A stretch of DNA of 35,248 bases from Lentisphaerae bacterium GWF2_45_14 (GTDB lineage Bacteria; Verrucomicrobiota; Lentisphaeria; Victivallales; GWF2-45-14). The notes under the pieces were generated by a model. The model searched no databases. It was not told the DNA's origin and worked only from the letters and a program-made list of their open reading frames with translations. The position numbers were made by a program, and so were the translations under genes. This document shows positions 33,578 to 35,248 of this stretch, piece after piece (position 1 is the stretch's first letter; each line of letters opens with the position of its first letter). The stretch spans positions 1 to 35,248 of the forward strand of contig MHBG01000020.1 of the NCBI GenBank assembly GCA_001804785.1, given 5' to 3'.

Positions 33578-34846
33578 TTATATTGCCAGATGTCCGGGAA
33601 CTGCGGTATGGCGTACCATGTCCTCGAAGTTTTCCCTTCCCCTTATCAGGTAATGGTCTTTTCCGTTCACGAGGGCCTCGGCTGGACGGAGCCGTCCATT
33701 GTACTGGTAGCTCATGGCGTAGCCGTAAGCGCCCGCGTTTTCGATGATTATGAGATCGCCCTCAGCTATTGTTGAGGGAAGTTCGCGCTCTTTTACCCAG
33801 AAGTCTGTATTTTCGCAGAGTTGGCCGCAGAGGCCGAGTGTTTCGCGCTTATCATCTTCTTTACCATTGACATAGATATGATGATAGGACCCGTACATCG
33901 CGGGTCTGGCAAGAGTATTCATTCCAACATCGGTGCCGACGATCTTTTTATATGAGTTTTTTATGGAGTGGACCTTCCCGATTATCCAAGCAGCATTGCC
34001 CACAAAAAATCGCGCAGGTTCCATCATGAGCCGCGGGGGCTTGAGTCCGAATTCGCTGACTTTAGATTTGAAGGTTTCCGCAACCAGGCGTGCGGCGGCT
34101 TCTATATCGAGGCCATCCTCTTCGGGCTTGTAGGGTATTCCGAGTCCACCGCCGAGATCGATAAATTCAAAATCTATTTTGAGTTCGCGGCCGACCTTTC
34201 CGATTATGTCCATCAATAGTTTGGTTATAAATGAAAAATATTCGGGATCAGTTATGCAGGACCCGGGCATCATGTGGGCGCCGAAGCGCTTGATTCCCGC
34301 GGCCTTGGCGAGACGGTACGCCTCCATTGTCTGGTCGGGATGCAGACCAAACTTGGCGTTTGGTCCGGCATTGGTCACGAATTCGCCGACATTGCTCCTG
34401 CCATAGCCAGGGTTCACTCTAAACGACATTATTTCGGGTTCTCCGAATTTCAGGACGCGCGGAAGAAGAGATATATCATCAAGGTTGAAAATGACTCCGC
34501 TTTCCAAGCCCTGCTTTATGTCGTCGTCGGAAAGGAAATTGCCGCTGAACATCACATCTTTGCCGCCGAGTCCTATTTTCTTGGCGAGTAGGATTTCGTT
34601 AACGCTGGCAGCATCGATTCCCGCGCCTTCCTGCTTCAATATGCTTGCGATTGCCGGATTATTACATGCCTTTACCGCATAGAAAAACCTAAAGTCGGGA
34701 TAGTATTTTTCGAATGCGCTTTTAGCTTTTCTGTAATTGGCTCTGATTTTCTGTTCGTCGTAGACATAAAGCGGAGTCCCGTATTTCGCCGCGAGGGTCT
34801 TTACCGGAACATCGCCGATCAGGAATTCATTACCTTCTTTTCTCAT
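33578..34846 (-). CDS. lysA: Diaminopimelate decarboxylase
   Basis: This 422-aa fold-type III PLP enzyme has the PLP lysine Lys59 in FFYAVKACNN. The glycine-rich phosphate loop is DLGGGLGIPY, the substrate-side segment is GLCGQLCENTD, and the C-terminal signature is NAGAYGYAMSYQYNGRLRPAEAL. It makes L-lysine from meso-diaminopimelate, the last step of lysine synthesis, and draws on the peptidoglycan precursor pool. The canonical HxHIGS strand is replaced by AHMMPGS (His191, Met193), and EPGR reads EPAR. Such departures occur in sub-groups of the family, so I keep the assignment, while carboxynorspermidine decarboxylase is less likely by length and C-terminus. AAGG lies about 7 bp before the ATG, 21 bp after the GNAT gene. 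Confidence 0.92.
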   Translation of the reverse strand: MRKEGNEFLIGDVPVKTLAAKYGTPLYVYDEQKIRANYRKAKSAFEKYYPDFRFFYAVKACNNPAIASILKQEGAGIDAASVNEILLAKKIGLGGKDVMFSGNFLSDDDIKQGLESGVIFNLDDISLLPRVLKFGEPEIMSFRVNPGYGRSNVGEFVTNAGPNAKFGLHPDQTMEAYRLAKAAGIKRFGAHMMPGSCITDPEYFSFITKLLMDIIGKVGRELKIDFEFIDLGGGLGIPYKPEEDGLDIEAAARLVAETFKSKVSEFGLKPPRLMMEPARFFVGNAAWIIGKVHSIKNSYKKIVGTDVGMNTLARPAMYGSYHHIYVNGKEDDKRETLGLCGQLCENTDFWVKERELPSTIAEGDLIIIENAGAYGYAMSYQYNGRLRPAEALVNGKDHYLIRGRENFEDMVRHTAVPGHLAI

Positions 34847-34867
34847 CTTTCAACCTTAATATTTAAT

Positions 34868-35248
34868 TTAAGACTTCTTCAAGAAACGTCCTAGTATTAT
34901 TTCATCCACGCCTTCAAAAAAATGATCTTTCTGGTATCCCTCAGGGATAAAATCATGTTTCAGATAATAGATAAGCGCCTTTTTATTATGTGCAGAGACA
35001 CAGGTACTTACCTTTCTCTGATTCTTCTCTTTCCAGAAATTCTCGGCAGTTTCCATGAGGAGGTTTCCTATCCCTTTGGAAAAAGAACCAGGATCCACCC
35101 CGACAAAATTGAAAGAACCCAATCCCCTGGCCGAGGCACTCACGCCCACAACACCAACAATGTTCCCGTCCTCTTCCGCTACAAAAACGGCAGACTCTCC
35201 GAAATTATTCTTCGGAACGGATGCAAGGCAAAGAAGATTCTGAGGGGT
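34868..35248 (-). CDS. GNAT-family N-acetyltransferase (5' end beyond window)
   Basis: The open frame runs from the right edge without a start codon, giving at least 126 residues; the beginning of the gene is off-window. An internal GTG at 35149 is not a credible start because conserved sequence precedes it (AVFVAEEDGNIVGVVGV). GNAT features are strand 4 (SFNFVGVDPGSFSKGIGNLL, acetyl-CoA-binding motif A, with Q/RxxG replaced by SKGIG) and motif B (NKKALIYYLKHDFIPEGYQKD, a typical A-x-x-x-Y-x-x-x-G/D-F ending). It acetylates an amine on a small molecule or protein; substrate unknown. It lies 21 bp upstream of lysA on the same strand and is probably co-transcribed with it. Confidence 0.83.
   Translation of the reverse strand, partial: TPQNLLCLASVPKNNFGESAVFVAEEDGNIVGVVGVSASARGLGSFNFVGVDPGSFSKGIGNLLMETAENFWKEKNQRKVSTCVSAHNKKALIYYLKHDFIPEGYQKDHFFEGVDEIILGRFLKKS

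Overview
This window reads as part of the chromosome of a Gram-negative bacterium. The evidence is a lipopolysaccharide-type (WaaP-like) kinase beside a GT4 glycosyltransferase, the phosphatidylethanolamine pathway (psd-pssA), mreB/mreC/mreD and diaminopimelate decarboxylase. Sugar-oriented accessory genes (ROK regulator with a DegT aminotransferase and an amidohydrolase; GH127 hydrolase with an AraC regulator) and very large secreted TPR/coiled-coil proteins fit the PVC superphylum, perhaps Lentisphaerota. That placement is inference from gene content only; no rRNA is present.

Layout. (1) 1-2089 is accessory and visibly AT-rich: an N-terminally shortened RHS/YD-repeat gene on the minus strand, abutting a 48-codon remnant of an IS4-type (DUF4372) transposase. 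(2) 2135-8824 is mostly envelope biogenesis: a HAD phosphatase diverges from a tightly overlapped TrmH methyltransferase - GT4 glycosyltransferase - WaaP-like kinase operon. That operon converges on an opposing set, DUF2062 protein - psd - pssA - SDR epimerase. (3) 8928-12362 is a self-contained unit: promoter, ROK repressor, DegT/DnrJ aminotransferase, amidohydrolase and a strong terminator. Two sites in it share an 11-bp sequence and are likely operators. (4) 12410-16624 (minus strand) is a close-packed housekeeping run: ruvA, 2H phosphoesterase-like, pgi, KamA-like radical SAM enzyme and a small membrane protein. (5) 16814-19614 is a divergent GH127 glycosidase / AraC regulator pair. (6) 19763-21968 is a short sigma-70 factor divergent from an orphan sensor histidine kinase, with a repeated motif between them. 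(7) 22092-32359 is a long plus-strand run: GT2 glycosyltransferase, hflX, a 1136-aa secreted coiled-coil/TPR protein, a GT-C-like membrane protein with a TPR tail, a secreted protein resembling a degenerate peptidase, then mreC and mreD. (8) mreB lies convergent to mreD, followed on the minus strand by lysA and a GNAT acetyltransferase that runs off the window edge.

The most interesting system candidate is region 7-8. A five-gene unit couples mreC-mreD to a periplasmic coiled-coil/TPR scaffold, a multi-pass GT-C-like protein and a protease-like protein, while mreB is uncoupled and on the opposite strand. Second is the ROK unit with its repeated operator-like site. Third is the RHS tip and transposase scar at the left edge. 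Non-coding stretches are all shorter than about 200 bp. The longest are 16625-16813 (no clear signal seen), 20468-20666 (repeated CATATTGCGCG motif) and 19615-19762 (imperfect inverted repeat). No tRNA, rRNA or CRISPR array was seen.
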